A DNA stretch of 64,000 nucleotides, taken from positions 1,674,001 to 1,738,000 of the forward strand of contig NZ_BLPG01000001.1 of assembly GCF_011764445.1 (NCBI RefSeq). Direction: 5' to 3'. A model generated the notes under the pieces. That model was not told where the DNA came from. It was given only the letters and a program-made list of their open reading frames with translations, and ran no database searches. How positions within the stretch are numbered: position 1 is the first letter of the stretch; each line of letters opens with the position of its first letter. The stretch comes from Phytohabitans rumicis (GTDB lineage Bacteria > Actinomycetota > Actinomycetes > Mycobacteriales > Micromonosporaceae). Positions 16,939 to 25,859 of the stretch are shown one piece after another. The position numbers were made by a program, and so were the translations under genes.

Positions 16939-18113
16939 TCAGCGCGTCCCCGGCCCTCCAATTGTTGGGCCGCTCGGCCATAGTGCCGCGAGATCGCTTG
17001 GTGTGAGGGCTTCCGGTATGCGGCACGAAGCACCTCGTTGGTGCTGGGACCGCCTTCCTCCGCGAGGGACACGAACCAATCGATCCCTGCCGGATAGGAC
17101 CAAAGGTAGGACCGCAACTGTGGGCTAACGCTTCGGTCGGTTAGGGTGTCAGCGATGTCCTCATTGGACCAGAACGGCACTCGTGACCGGGCCAGGTCGG
17201 CACAGTCCTCGATGGTGGCGCCCAGGTTGACGGCAAGGTGTAGCTCTGCACGTACGAGCTGGGTAAAGTGTGCCAGCCGTATCCGGGCAACCACCTGCTC
17301 ATCGTCGGGTATGACGAACAGTGGTAGCGCCTGGGCGAGTCCTTCTAAGAGCACCTGCTGAGGGGCATGGACGGAAAGCACCCGTACCCAGGGCACGTCC
17401 TCGGCCGTGCACCGTTCGGCGTAGCTGGCGCCTTTTAGAGCATGGCCGAGGACCTCATGTAGCGCGAAGACTCGCGCCTGCACCTGAGTGAACTGAGCAT
17501 GTCGAAGGTTGAGGCGCAGTCTGGCATTCGTGCCGCTGCCGTCTAGCCAGTAGGCCCAGTAGGCGTCGATGTTTGCGGCCTCAATGCTGAGGTTGAACGG
17601 GGCGTCGGTGTCCACCATCTTCCGCACGATCGGCTCCAACTCGACCGCCGCACGTCGGATGGCGTCGGGTGCCTCGTCCGGGGCTAGTCGCCCCTCGCGT
17701 TCCGCAAGGTGGTCAAGCGTGTCGGCGCCCCACGCCACGCCGAGCCGCTCCACGCTGGCCCGGGCGTCGGCTTCTCTTCTGGCGACGTACTCCTGGGGCC
17801 AACCCGCGCTTCCGCATCCCTGCGTCTGGCCTATGTACTCCGCAAGCGGTACTCGTTCGCCCAGGAGCGCCCGGAGGTAGGCAATGTCGGCGCGGAGCCG
17901 AGGTCCTATCGGATCGTCGGCCTGGTCCCCCCTGGCGTGGTAGAGCCGCTGAAGGGTGGTGAGGACGTGCAGGCGACTTGCTGCTGGTTCCGCCGGATCG
18001 GCGGCCGGGTGACAGTCGTAATCGATGATGGGCGTTGTGCCACGCTCGCGCTCGTAGGCATCCCAGGAACGCAGGGTGGCCTCTACCTCGTCACGCAGTC
18101 GCACGGTCGACAT
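16939..18113 (-). CDS. HExxxH zinc metallopeptidase-like protein (frame break near end)
   Basis: About 391 residues after restoring one base. FALHEVLGHALKGASYA gives HExxxH, spaced as in DPP III and DUF1704/MATCAP-type enzymes rather than the common HExxH. LLEGLAQALP follows some 35 residues later and can supply the third metal ligand, like the QEGLA motif of DUF1704. The frame breaks at 17007-17009; one extra base continues RKP as LTPSDLAALWPSGP to a stop at 16939, while the uncorrected frame runs on to 16725 in non-native sequence. ATG at 18113 lies inside the end of the HTH gene, so the two are coupled. The peptidase role is motif-based. Confidence 0.62.
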
Positions 18114-19203
18114 CCCATCGCAAGGTGACGCTCTGGTTGGGGCGTAGGTAGTCACGGGTCACAGTCATCACAATGTCATTGCCCTCGTAGTCCCACAACA
18201 GATCTTCCGATGCGAAGCTCTCTGATCCGTCCGGGCGTTCCTCCACTGCTGAGCATTGGCCCAGCACGCCGGCTTCCCGATGGCGAACACGGACTGTGAG
18301 GTGACGTGTGTACCTCTGGATCGACTGCCGCCAGTACAACTGTTCCAGGAACTGGCCTCCCTCGCACTCGTAACCAAGCACGGCCGAATCGCCCGACTGG
18401 ATAGCCGGGGATATCTGGCACGCGAACTTCACTATCGTCGGCGTCTCGTGAACGCGCTGAATGGCGACACGCCGACCACCGCTGTCTACCGGTGCGATCG
18501 ATAGGTGGCCCTTCGTGTACCGGAACCAAAGCTCACGCGGAATTCGTGTGATTGGTCTGGTCGTCAGGTTCAGTACCTCGTGCTGGTAGGCCACACGCGC
18601 TGATCCGTCGGCATTGATGTCGATATGCACGCGCATCGACATCTCAACCACGCTGCCAGCAAGGCCAGCGAGGAGGTGTGTTTCCTCCTCCGATAGGCGC
18701 ATGATCTTCTGGAGTTGAAGAAGCTTCTGACCTAGCTCGCGGCTGGCTGGCGTGACCTCGCTGTCCGGCGTGGCCATCCGCACCGGTATCGCTGCGACCC
18801 CGCCATTGCCCACCACGTTGGCCTCAGGCCGCCTCCAGCCCCACTCCACGTCCTGCTCAGGCGGTTTGTCGAGCCCTTCCGCGACTGCCTCGAAGATGTC
18901 GGCCGGTTCGGACGCGGTGTGCCCCCCGGCTCCCTGGCCCCCTGACATGCCGAACAGTTGCTGAGCAGAATGGCCGGGGAGCATTGTCTCAAGAATGCGG
19001 CAGTGATCGGGGTAAGGAAGCCCCTTCAAGCTCCCCGACAACCAGCGATGAAGTTGTGCCCGACTCGGCCACGTGCCTACTAGGTGTGGGTCGATCTTTC
19101 GCGCGGCTTTGTCGTACTCGACACAGAACGTTCGGTACGTCTGCCAGTGTCGTTCTTGCAATAGCGACTTGAGCAGGATCGAACCCGGCACGCGATTCTC
19201 CAT
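18091..19203 (-). CDS. HTH regulator of element 1
   Basis: 370 residues. The N-terminal 80 form a helix-turn-helix domain of a type common in Streptomyces elements (SRAQLHRWLSGSLKGLPYPD). A linker and a large C-terminal beta-rich domain follow, which may sense a ligand. It faces the Pra-like activator across 189 bases and overlaps the metallopeptidase gene behind it by 23 bases. The layout suggests a repressor of the Pra/transfer operon whose state could be changed by the peptidase, much as ImmR is by ImmA in ICEBs1. That comparison is inference. Confidence 0.65.
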   Translation of the reverse strand: MENRVPGSILLKSLLQERHWQTYRTFCVEYDKAARKIDPHLVGTWPSRAQLHRWLSGSLKGLPYPDHCRILETMLPGHSAQQLFGMSGGQGAGGHTASEPADIFEAVAEGLDKPPEQDVEWGWRRPEANVVGNGGVAAIPVRMATPDSEVTPASRELGQKLLQLQKIMRLSEEETHLLAGLAGSVVEMSMRVHIDINADGSARVAYQHEVLNLTTRPITRIPRELWFRYTKGHLSIAPVDSGGRRVAIQRVHETPTIVKFACQISPAIQSGDSAVLGYECEGGQFLEQLYWRQSIQRYTRHLTVRVRHREAGVLGQCSAVEERPDGSESFASEDLLWDYEGNDIVMTVTRDYLRPNQSVTLRWDVDRATA

Positions 19204-19392
19204 CCCTCGGCCACGCGATCAAGATAGTCAATGTTAGCACAGACGAGACACAGACGAGACAGTCAGATACATCGAAGTTTAGGACACGACATAGGCGGCG
19301 TGGAGAGGAAACATCAGCCGCGCGCACGATGGCTTCAACGGTTCAGAGCAGTCGTCCAACGGGGACGCGCTCAACCCAAGGAGGGGTACATC
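19204..19392. promoter_or_regulatory. Divergent control region with tandem 11-base repeat
   Basis: ACAGACGAGAC occurs twice head to tail (19239-19249 and 19250-19260) between the HTH gene and the Pra-like gene. A direct repeat at this place is a plausible operator for the HTH protein. The ribosome site of the activator is AAGGAGGGG, directly before its GTG. Confidence 0.45.
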
Positions 19393-19710
19393 GTGAAGTT
19401 GTACGTGGATGGCAAGGGCAAGCAGGTGACGGTGTCGATGGACCCGACGCCGAAGAACGACCAGAACGGCAATCAGCGGTCGGAGAAGGGTACGGGCCGG
19501 CTCATGTGGTCGACTCAGGTCTTCGTGCTGGACGAGACCGGCGGCGAGGTCATCACCATCACTACGGCGGGAGAGAAGCCGAACGTGACGGTGGGGCAGC
19601 TCGTGAGCCCGATCCAGTGGGAGGCGATCCCGTGGGCGACCAACGGGCGTTCCGGCATCGCGTACCGCGCGACCGAGTTGAAGACCGTGGCTGGGGCTTC
19701 GGCCAAGTAA
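19393..19710 (+). CDS. Pra-like activator of replication, integration and excision
   Basis: 105 residues from GTG with an excellent ribosome site. The pattern GTGRLMWSTQVFVLD, then VSPIQWEAIPWATNG and IAYRATELK, matches the small beta-rich SCO3933/Pra family of AICEs. In pSAM2, Pra switches on replication and excision and is itself held down by a repressor. It opens the rightward transfer/replication half of element 1, right where the master activator is expected. Family match by eye. Confidence 0.62.
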   Translation: MKLYVDGKGKQVTVSMDPTPKNDQNGNQRSEKGTGRLMWSTQVFVLDETGGEVITITTAGEKPNVTVGQLVSPIQWEAIPWATNGRSGIAYRATELKTVAGASAK

Positions 19711-19808
19711 GTCTCTCGCACATCGTGCTGTGTTCGCTATCGCTGTCCGTGGCATGCACCGCACACGCAGCGGCCTGACGGTCCGCTGACCATCAAATCC
19801 AGACGGCT

Positions 19809-19838
19809 CGGGAACGGATCTGGCTTCCGACGTTCCCG
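19809..19838 (+). terminator. Hairpin after Pra-like gene
   Basis: CGGGAACG pairs with CGTTCCCG around a 14-base loop, 99 bases after the activator gene. No T run follows, as is usual for actinomycetes. A weak palindrome (CGATCAC with GTGATCG) follows at about 19845-19865 and could be an operator. Confidence 0.5.
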
Positions 19839-19957
19839 GTCCACCGATCACACCAGCGGTGATCGCGCAGTTTTCTGTCAGACGTGGCGAGGGGCCGGCA
19901 CTGGCTTGCAAACCTGCCGACCCCACGCCCATCCATCCCAGTCCAAGGGAGGACTCA

Positions 19958-20899
19958 ATGCTGTCCAAGTCTAACCCTGGTCGCCTGTTCGGCGGCAGAG
20001 GCAAAGGCGCAACGGTGACGGTCATCGAAGACCGGGTGCATCGTTCGTCGGTCCGGAACGCCAAGCTGGCGTTCATCCTCACGGCTGTGATCGTGGCCGT
20101 CCTGGCCATCACGGTCGCCTCCTCGTACATGCACCCCGTTCTGGGCCTGCTGTTGGGTCTGTTCCTCGGCGCCGCTGTCGGCGCCTTGGTAGGTGCGGTC
20201 GTGCTGATCTGGCCGGTGCTGCGAGTGATCTGGTGGTGGACCACCGAAATCAGTCTCGCGATCGGCGTCGTGTACGGGTGGGTCGCCCTGGCGACACACA
20301 CCAGCCTGGTCGTGCGCCTGGCCGTGGTCGCCGTCCTGCTGGGCGTCCCGGCAGCTGTCGGCCCGATCCGCCGCCGCATCGTCGCGGTCGCGTGGTGCGT
20401 CATCGTCCGCCATCGGCTGCGGGTGTGCTTCGCACAGTTCATCATCGCCAACCGTTCCGGTTCCCTCCCGCTGATCCTCTGGGCGCGTCCGACGCCCGTG
20501 GGGGAACGGGTGTGGATCTACCTACGCCCCGGGCTGTCCGCCAAGGACCTGGAAGCCCGGCTCGACAAGATGGCCGTCGCCTGCTGGGCGTCCACGGTCA
20601 CCGTCGAACGCGCCTCTACCACCAACGCCGCCTATCTGCGGGTCGACATCAAACGCCGTCAGGTGCTGACCGCCACGGTCGGCTCTCCGCTGGTCGACAT
20701 GGTCGACCCGGACGACCTCGGCATCCCCCGCACCCGTAGGCCAGCAACGACCGCCACCGTCGGCGGTCTGGACCTGCCCGACGTGCCAGCCGACACCCCC
20801 ACCGCATCGGCGCCCCGGCCCTCACCCCGGCCGCACCCCGCACCGGCCGCTGCTGCGGCCACCCGCGCCGATGGTGAGGACATCAGCGACTGGATCTGA
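19958..20899 (+). CDS. Transfer-associated membrane protein
   Basis: 313 residues; ATG with GGGAGGA upstream. Residues about 30-130 contain four hydrophobic helices (FILTAVIVAVLAITVASS, LGLLLGLFLGAAVGALVGAV and others). The cytoplasmic C terminus has a folded part (VWIYLRPGLSAKDLEARL) and a Pro/Ala-rich tail. It looks like the membrane half of an FtsK/TraSA-type DNA pump, with the motor encoded by the next gene. Splitting the two functions is common in small AICEs. Confidence 0.65.
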   Translation: MLSKSNPGRLFGGRGKGATVTVIEDRVHRSSVRNAKLAFILTAVIVAVLAITVASSYMHPVLGLLLGLFLGAAVGALVGAVVLIWPVLRVIWWWTTEISLAIGVVYGWVALATHTSLVVRLAVVAVLLGVPAAVGPIRRRIVAVAWCVIVRHRLRVCFAQFIIANRSGSLPLILWARPTPVGERVWIYLRPGLSAKDLEARLDKMAVACWASTVTVERASTTNAAYLRVDIKRRQVLTATVGSPLVDMVDPDDLGIPRTRRPATTATVGGLDLPDVPADTPTASAPRPSPRPHPAPAAAAATRADGEDISDWI

Positions 20900-20942
20900 C
20901 GACAGGTCACGTCACCCTCTATCTGTCCATTCTCGACCGGGC

Positions 20943-20974
20943 GCGAGAAACCCTGTGTTGTTGGGGTTTCTCGC
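20943..20974 (+). terminator. Strong hairpin between membrane and motor genes
   Basis: GCGAGAAACCC pairs perfectly with GGGTTTCTCGC around a 10-base loop. It lies between the membrane protein and the FtsK gene and may attenuate the motor gene rather than end the operon. Confidence 0.65.
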
Positions 20975-21010
20975 ACCCCCGGCTCGCCTCTACGAGGGAG
21001 CACCAACGCC

Positions 21011-21880
21011 ATGATCACCGCCGATCCCCTTGGCAGGGACCGGGTACCGGTTGGGCCGTCACTGTCCATGTTCGATCCCATGTTCGCGGGCATCGATGAA
21101 TTCGGCGAACCGGTCTACCTCGACATCGTCTACCACAACCTGCTCGCCGGCGGAGAGTCCGGCGGCGGCAAGTCCGGCCTGCTCAACAACGTGGCCTGCA
21201 CCGCCACCCTCGCCACCAACACCCGCATGGCCCTGTTCGACGGCAAGCTCGTCGAGCTCGGCGCCTACCGCGACCTCGCCGACGCGTTCGTCGGTCCAGA
21301 CATCGACCACGGCTTGTCCGTCCTGCGTCGACTGCTCACCGTCGCCAACAACCGCTACACCTGGCTACTCGGTCAACGGCGCCGCAAGGTCCTACCCACC
21401 GATGACCTGTCCGTCATCCTCACCATCATCGACGAACTCGCCGTGTACTGCACCCTGCTGGGCACCAAGGCCCAACAGGAAGAGTTCGCCACCCTACTGA
21501 GGGGTCTGGTCTTCCTCGGCCGCGCCTGCGCCATGCCGGTCGTCGCCGCCACCCAACGCCCGTCGTGGGACATCATCCCGGCCAGCCTGCGCGACCAGTT
21601 CGGCTACCGCGCCGCATACCGGTGCACCAGCCGCAACAGCTCCGACATTGTCCTGGGCCAGGACTGGGCCGACCGGGGCTACAACGCCGTCGACATCCCA
21701 CCCACCAACCCGGGCGCCGCACTGCTGCTCGCCGAAGGCGGCCTACCCCGCCTCATCAAGACGGCCTACCTGACCGACGAACAGATCTACAACATCGTCG
21801 ACTACGCCGAATGGATCCGCCGCCCCACCGCACTCACCGAACCGATCGGTATTCGCGGCGACTGGGACAAGGCCGCATAG
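21011..21880 (+). CDS. FtsK/SpoIIIE-type DNA transfer ATPase
   Basis: 289 residues. Walker A is AGGESGGGKSGLLNN, Walker B is LTIIDELAVYC, and VVAATQRPSWD is a sensor segment typical of FtsK motors. It lacks its own membrane helices, so the preceding gene probably anchors it. In AICEs this single hexameric motor moves double-stranded DNA between hyphae. It is shorter than stand-alone TraSA because the N-terminal part is a separate gene. Confidence 0.88.
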   Translation: MITADPLGRDRVPVGPSLSMFDPMFAGIDEFGEPVYLDIVYHNLLAGGESGGGKSGLLNNVACTATLATNTRMALFDGKLVELGAYRDLADAFVGPDIDHGLSVLRRLLTVANNRYTWLLGQRRRKVLPTDDLSVILTIIDELAVYCTLLGTKAQQEEFATLLRGLVFLGRACAMPVVAATQRPSWDIIPASLRDQFGYRAAYRCTSRNSSDIVLGQDWADRGYNAVDIPPTNPGAALLLAEGGLPRLIKTAYLTDEQIYNIVDYAEWIRRPTALTEPIGIRGDWDKAA

Positions 21881-21990
21881 CCGGCCCACTCACTGCCCGA
21901 AAGCAAGCCGGCCGACAGCACCGGACCAAGCCCTAGCAAGCAAACCCGGCGCTGTCGACCTCCACCGCATCCCGAAAGGACGTGGCTGCC

Positions 21991-22532
21991 ATGAAGCCTA
22001 CGCAAAAACAGTCCACCAACGTCAACGGACCCCGCCCGCCCCGCCTGGCCGGCCTTCTCGGCATCACGGTCGAACATATCTCGGCCACAGCCGACGTCAC
22101 CGAGGCGACGCCGGCCGTCATCCTGCGCGGCGCCGCTCTTTACCTCCAGCGGCACGGCTGGCACCAGGGCTCCCTCTACGCCGACGACCGGACCAACCCG
22201 ACCCCGGCGGCGTGCATCCAAGGCGGGATCGGAATGGCCGCGTTCGGCCAGCGCATCCCGGCCGACGCTATGGAGCACAACCACCGCGCCGAGTGGCGCG
22301 ACTACCAGCGTGCGTCGAACTTCTTCTCCGACTACCTCACCATGACCGGCGCCAAGCCCGGACCCACCGACGACCAGGAGGACTGGGAAGGCCCCACGGT
22401 CGGCGACTGGAACGACGAACCCGGCCGCCCCTACCCCAAGTCCACGCCGCGCTCCTCGGCGCTGCCGACGAATACGAGCGCACCCACGCACCGCTCCCGG
22501 TCCTAACCCTGCCGGGCGGTGAGAACGCATGA
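21991..22532 (+). CDS. DUF6197-like protein (frame break)
   Basis: About 180 residues with one base restored. The N-terminal half carries VILRGAALYLQRHGWHQGSL and AACIQGGIGMAAFG, typical of DUF6197. The frame is lost at the CCCC run 22434-22437; one C restores VHAALLGAADEYERTHAP, the usual family ending, and the stop then overlaps the next ATG (ATGA). That overlap supports the correction. Function unknown, common in actinomycete elements. Confidence 0.6.
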
Positions 22533-22831
22533 ACACCGTCAAGCCCACCTTGACCGCCCGGACGTCCGGGCCGCGTCGGCGGATGGTCGTGGAAAACGAC
22601 GAATTCGCCGCCTTCGCCAAGCGCATCATCAAGGCTCACGGCCGCCGCGTCGCCGCCGGCGACGTCGAAGCACTCACCGACCTCGTAGCCCTGTCCACCC
22701 TCCTCGACACCACCATCACCAACGCCGTCAACGGCCTACGCCAACACGGCTACTCCTGGACAGAAATCGGCGCCCGACTCGGCATCACCCGCCAAGCCGC
22801 CCAACAGCGCTGGGGCGGTGACAAACCATGA
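22529..22831 (+). CDS. Small HTH protein
   Basis: 100 residues. The C-terminal part LRQHGYSWTEIGARLGITRQ is a helix-turn-helix like sigma region 4 or MarR-type motifs. It overlaps its neighbours by four bases on each side. It probably regulates the small-gene operon; no target is visible. Confidence 0.65.
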   Translation: MNTVKPTLTARTSGPRRRMVVENDEFAAFAKRIIKAHGRRVAAGDVEALTDLVALSTLLDTTITNAVNGLRQHGYSWTEIGARLGITRQAAQQRWGGDKP

Positions 22832-23052
22832 CCCACGACGCTCACGCCGGCCTCTATGACGCGACGTTCGAGCGGGCCTGCAACTACGCCCGCCTCATCG
22901 GCAGCATCCGAGGCTGGCTCGACCTGACCCAGGTTGACCCCTGCTTCCCCAACCTGCCGCCCATCAGCGCAGTGAAGGCACTGACCGAGATCCGGCGTCT
23001 GGTCGACCAGTTCGACACCCAGCCGGCGACACCGGGCGGTGACCGCCCATGA
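22828..23052 (+). CDS. Small hypothetical AICE protein
   Basis: 74 residues, mostly helical (TFERACNYARLIGSIRGWLD, then AVKALTEIRRLVDQFD). Not recognised. Four-base overlaps with both neighbours show that it is translated with them. Confidence 0.55.
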   Translation: MTHDAHAGLYDATFERACNYARLIGSIRGWLDLTQVDPCFPNLPPISAVKALTEIRRLVDQFDTQPATPGGDRP

Positions 23053-23471
23053 CCGTCATGGCCGGCGTGATGCTGCGGAACCGGGACCTGGACTTCCTGG
23101 TCGACTACAAGGGTTTCTTCCTGGAGTTCTACGACCCGGACGGCAAACGGTTCGGGTTCCCCACCTTCCCCTACCACTGCGCACCCGACGGCCTGGTCAC
23201 CCGCCGCCAGCTTCGCGCCGCCGGCCTACGCCCTGCTGGTCAGCCGGTCATCGCGCAAATCCTGTGGCGGCACAAGAAAAACACCCGCCACGCCTACCTC
23301 TACCGGCGGGACCTGGCCAAGCCCAAGCGCGTCGCCACCCCGGCACAGCTCGCCGCCGTCGCCAAAGCGCTAATCGCCCGGCGTACCTGTCCCACCTGCG
23401 AACAGGTGAAGGGCTACTACATCCCCCGCCGTTCCGGTGAATGCCTCGACTGCAACCCGGAGGTCAACTGA
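23049..23471 (+). CDS. RRQRL-motif zinc-binding protein
   Basis: 140 residues. VTRRQLRAAGLRPAGQPV corresponds to the RRQRL signature of a zinc-binding family common in actinomycete plasmids. The C terminus carries CPTCEQVKGYYIP and ECLDCN, two CxxC pairs for one zinc. Role in the element unknown; single-strand DNA or protein binding is possible. Confidence 0.68.
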   Translation: MTVMAGVMLRNRDLDFLVDYKGFFLEFYDPDGKRFGFPTFPYHCAPDGLVTRRQLRAAGLRPAGQPVIAQILWRHKKNTRHAYLYRRDLAKPKRVATPAQLAAVAKALIARRTCPTCEQVKGYYIPRRSGECLDCNPEVN

Positions 23472-23766
23472 TGACCACCCCCGACATGCCCAACTGCCAC
23501 TGGTGCTTCGAGGGCAACACCCCCGCCGGCATCCACCCCTCCTCGGCCCCGTCTACATCCCCTGCCCCTACTGCTTCGCACAGTGCAACGGCTGCCGGGG
23601 CTACGGCCTGTTCCCCGCCGACTACGCCTGCCTGGGCTGCCTGGTCGAAAACCTCATCCGCCAACACCTGGCCCCGGTCTTCTGCCCCACCTGCTCCGGC
23701 GTGGTCGACCTCATCAACATGCACACCCCACCGGAGGTGAACCTCCATGTCCTCCACCACCACTAA
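23471..23766 (+). CDS. Cys-rich zinc-finger protein (frame break)
   Basis: About 98 residues with one C added in the run 23536-23539. The N terminus is MTTPDMPNCHWCFEG and the restored part reads IPCPYCFAQCNGCRGYG, ACLGCLVENLI and VFCPTCSGVVDLI. Four or more CxxC pairs indicate one or two zinc sites. The start overlaps the previous stop and the end overlaps the next gene by 20 bases. Function unknown. Confidence 0.55.
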
Positions 23767-24508
23767 CCACCCCGGCCGCGCGCAGCGGTTCGAGGGCGTG
23801 GTCCTGGTCCTCATCGTCATCGCCGTCGGCACCGCCGCCGGAGCGGCCTCGTTCACCCACGTCAAAGACTGGACCCTCGACAACTCACCAACCGGTACTG
23901 GCGCCTGGTTCGGCTGGGCCAACGCCGTCATCTCCGAACTCGTCCCCATCGCCGCCCTGCTCACCATCCGGCGCCGCAAGCGAACCGGCGGACCGATCCT
24001 CTACCCCATGGCGTTGCTGGTCCTCGCTGCCGGCCTGTCCCTCGCCGCGCAACTCGGCGTCGCGGTCGGCGAAGTCGGCCCCTCCGGCTGGCTGCTGTCC
24101 GCCGTACCCGCCCTGGCCTTCATGGCCCTCGTCAAACTCGTCCTCGCCCCGGTCAAGACCTCCACATCGGACGCCACGACTGTCCACGAGGCCAACTCCA
24201 CTGAGGACGCTCCGCACGCCAGCACGGTCGCTACTGAACCGGAACCGGCACTCGTACCGGCTGCTACCCCAGTGTCGGCGTTCACGCCGGACGTCCCGAT
24301 GCATCTGCTGCCGACCGCCCGGTACGCGATGGTCAACCATCGGCAGACCACCGGCCAGCCCATCACGGCCGCCGAGCTCGGCGCCCGACTGAGCATCAGT
24401 CCGGACATCGCCGGCCAGCTCCTCACCGAGCTTGGCGAACCCGCCACCCCGAACATGCCGGCGCTGCCGGCCCGGGTCAACGGCGCCCGTCTCCCGGCCG
24501 ATCACTAA
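23747..24508 (+). CDS. DUF2637-type membrane protein, spread-like
   Basis: 253 residues. Four hydrophobic helices fill residues 15-135 (GVVLVLIVIAVGTAAGAASF and others), the DUF2637 arrangement. A Thr/Ala-rich linker leads to a C-terminal winged-helix-like part (ITAAELGARLSISPDIAGQL). Proteins of this kind accompany plasmid spread genes (spdB) and are thought to help distribute the element along the mycelium. Confidence 0.7.
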   Translation: MSSTTTNHPGRAQRFEGVVLVLIVIAVGTAAGAASFTHVKDWTLDNSPTGTGAWFGWANAVISELVPIAALLTIRRRKRTGGPILYPMALLVLAAGLSLAAQLGVAVGEVGPSGWLLSAVPALAFMALVKLVLAPVKTSTSDATTVHEANSTEDAPHASTVATEPEPALVPAATPVSAFTPDVPMHLLPTARYAMVNHRQTTGQPITAAELGARLSISPDIAGQLLTELGEPATPNMPALPARVNGARLPADH

Positions 24509-24525
24509 CACCTATACGCGAGTAC

Positions 24526-24557
24526 GGGAAGCCCACCCACACCGGTGTGGGCTTCCC
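24526..24557 (+). terminator. Hairpin terminator of small-gene operon
   Basis: GGGAAGCCCAC pairs perfectly with GTGGGCTTCCC around a 10-base loop, 18 bases after the DUF2637 gene. It separates the spread-type operon from the radical-SAM/RepSA operon. Confidence 0.75.
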
Positions 24558-24591
24558 ACCCCGCACCCCATCCATCCCCAGGAGGACACCC

Positions 24592-25593
24592 ATGACCAAC
24601 ACCAGCACCGGCATCGAGTGGACCGACACCACCTGGAACCCGGTCACCGGCTGCACCCCCGTGTCCGCCGGCTGCGACCACTGCTACGCCGACGCCATCG
24701 CCACCCGGTTCGCCGGCACCCCCGCCTTCCCCAACGGCTTCACGCTCACCCTGCGCCCAGAACGCCTACGCGACCCGCTTCGCTGGCGCCGGCCCCGACG
24801 CGTGTTCGTCAACTCCATGAGCGACCTGTTCCACGAACGCGTACCGGACCACTTCATCGCCGAGGTCTTCGCCGCCATGGCCCTGGCACGGCAGCACACC
24901 TACCAACTGTTGACCAAACGGCACGGCCGCATGCGCTCACTACTGTCCCGCCCCGACTTCCTCAACCAGGTCGCCGAGGCCGCCTCCGAAATGATCGGGT
25001 CCGGCGTTCGCACCAAAGGCATGGGCGACGGCTGGACCGCCACACCAAGCCCGCACGGCAACATCTGGACGCCGCCATGGCCGCTACCCCACGTCTGGCT
25101 CGGCGTCTCCGTCGAGGACCAGAAACGCGCCGACCTACGCGTGCCCGCCCTGCTCGACACCCCGGCCGCCGTCCGCTGGCTGTCCTGCGAACCACTACTC
25201 GGCCCGGTCGACCTCAACCGAACCGACAAGGACGCATACGTCGACGGCGGCATCGACTGGGTGGTTGTCGGCGGCGAGTCCGGTCCGGCCGCCCGACCTA
25301 TGCATCCCGCCTGGGCCATCAACCTGCGCAACCAATGCGTCGGCGCCCGGATTCCGTTCTTCTTCAAGCAATGGGGCACCTGGGCACCCGTCGCACCCGA
25401 CCGCGGCATCCCCGGACGCGGCACCGGCCGCGCCGTACTCGCCCCGGACGGCACCCGCCACCAGATAACCCCCGACCAGCCGGCACCCCCTGGTGCCGTC
25501 TACATGGCCCGCTACGGCAAAACCCGCGCCGGCCGCACCCTCCTGGGCGAAACCTGGAACCAGTACCCGCCCATCGGCGGTGATCGGTCATGA
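24592..25593 (+). CDS. DUF5131 / phage Gp37-Gp68-type three-Cys protein
   Basis: 333 residues; ATG with CAGGAGGACACCC upstream. The N terminus IEWTDTTWNPVTGC continues to a Cx6CxxC cluster, CTPVSAGCDHC, which in this family binds an iron-sulphur cluster as in radical-SAM enzymes. Later motifs WLGVSVEDQ, LSCEPLLGPV and WVVVGGESGP are conserved in DUF5131. The family is frequent on phages and AICEs and its reaction is not known. It is coupled to the next two genes, including repSA, by four-base overlaps. Confidence 0.82.
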   Translation: MTNTSTGIEWTDTTWNPVTGCTPVSAGCDHCYADAIATRFAGTPAFPNGFTLTLRPERLRDPLRWRRPRRVFVNSMSDLFHERVPDHFIAEVFAAMALARQHTYQLLTKRHGRMRSLLSRPDFLNQVAEAASEMIGSGVRTKGMGDGWTATPSPHGNIWTPPWPLPHVWLGVSVEDQKRADLRVPALLDTPAAVRWLSCEPLLGPVDLNRTDKDAYVDGGIDWVVVGGESGPAARPMHPAWAINLRNQCVGARIPFFFKQWGTWAPVAPDRGIPGRGTGRAVLAPDGTRHQITPDQPAPPGAVYMARYGKTRAGRTLLGETWNQYPPIGGDRS

Positions 25594-25859
25594 CCATCCA
25601 CGTCATCGCCGTCCACCACACCACCCACACCTGCCCAGCCGACCCCGACCCGCACGTCATCGACACCCGCCGCACCGTGCTGGCCATCCTCGACGGCGGC
25701 CCCTGCCGCACACCAGTCACCATCCGCTGCGGCAACACCACCGTGCAGATCCCTTGCGGACGCCACGAACCGCGCCAGCGGCAATGCGGCGCCTGCCGGA
25801 TCATCGTCACCGAACACACCGTCACCAGCACCCACCTCCACACCGAGGTCGCTGCGTGA
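25590..25859 (+). CDS. Small Cys-containing hypothetical protein
   Basis: 89 residues, beta-rich, with a CxxC near the end (QRQCGACRIIVTE) and several scattered Cys and His. It overlaps the DUF5131 gene (ATGA) and the repSA start (GTGA). Not recognised; position suggests a replication accessory. Confidence 0.55.
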   Translation: MTIHVIAVHHTTHTCPADPDPHVIDTRRTVLAILDGGPCRTPVTIRCGNTTVQIPCGRHEPRQRQCGACRIIVTEHTVTSTHLHTEVAA

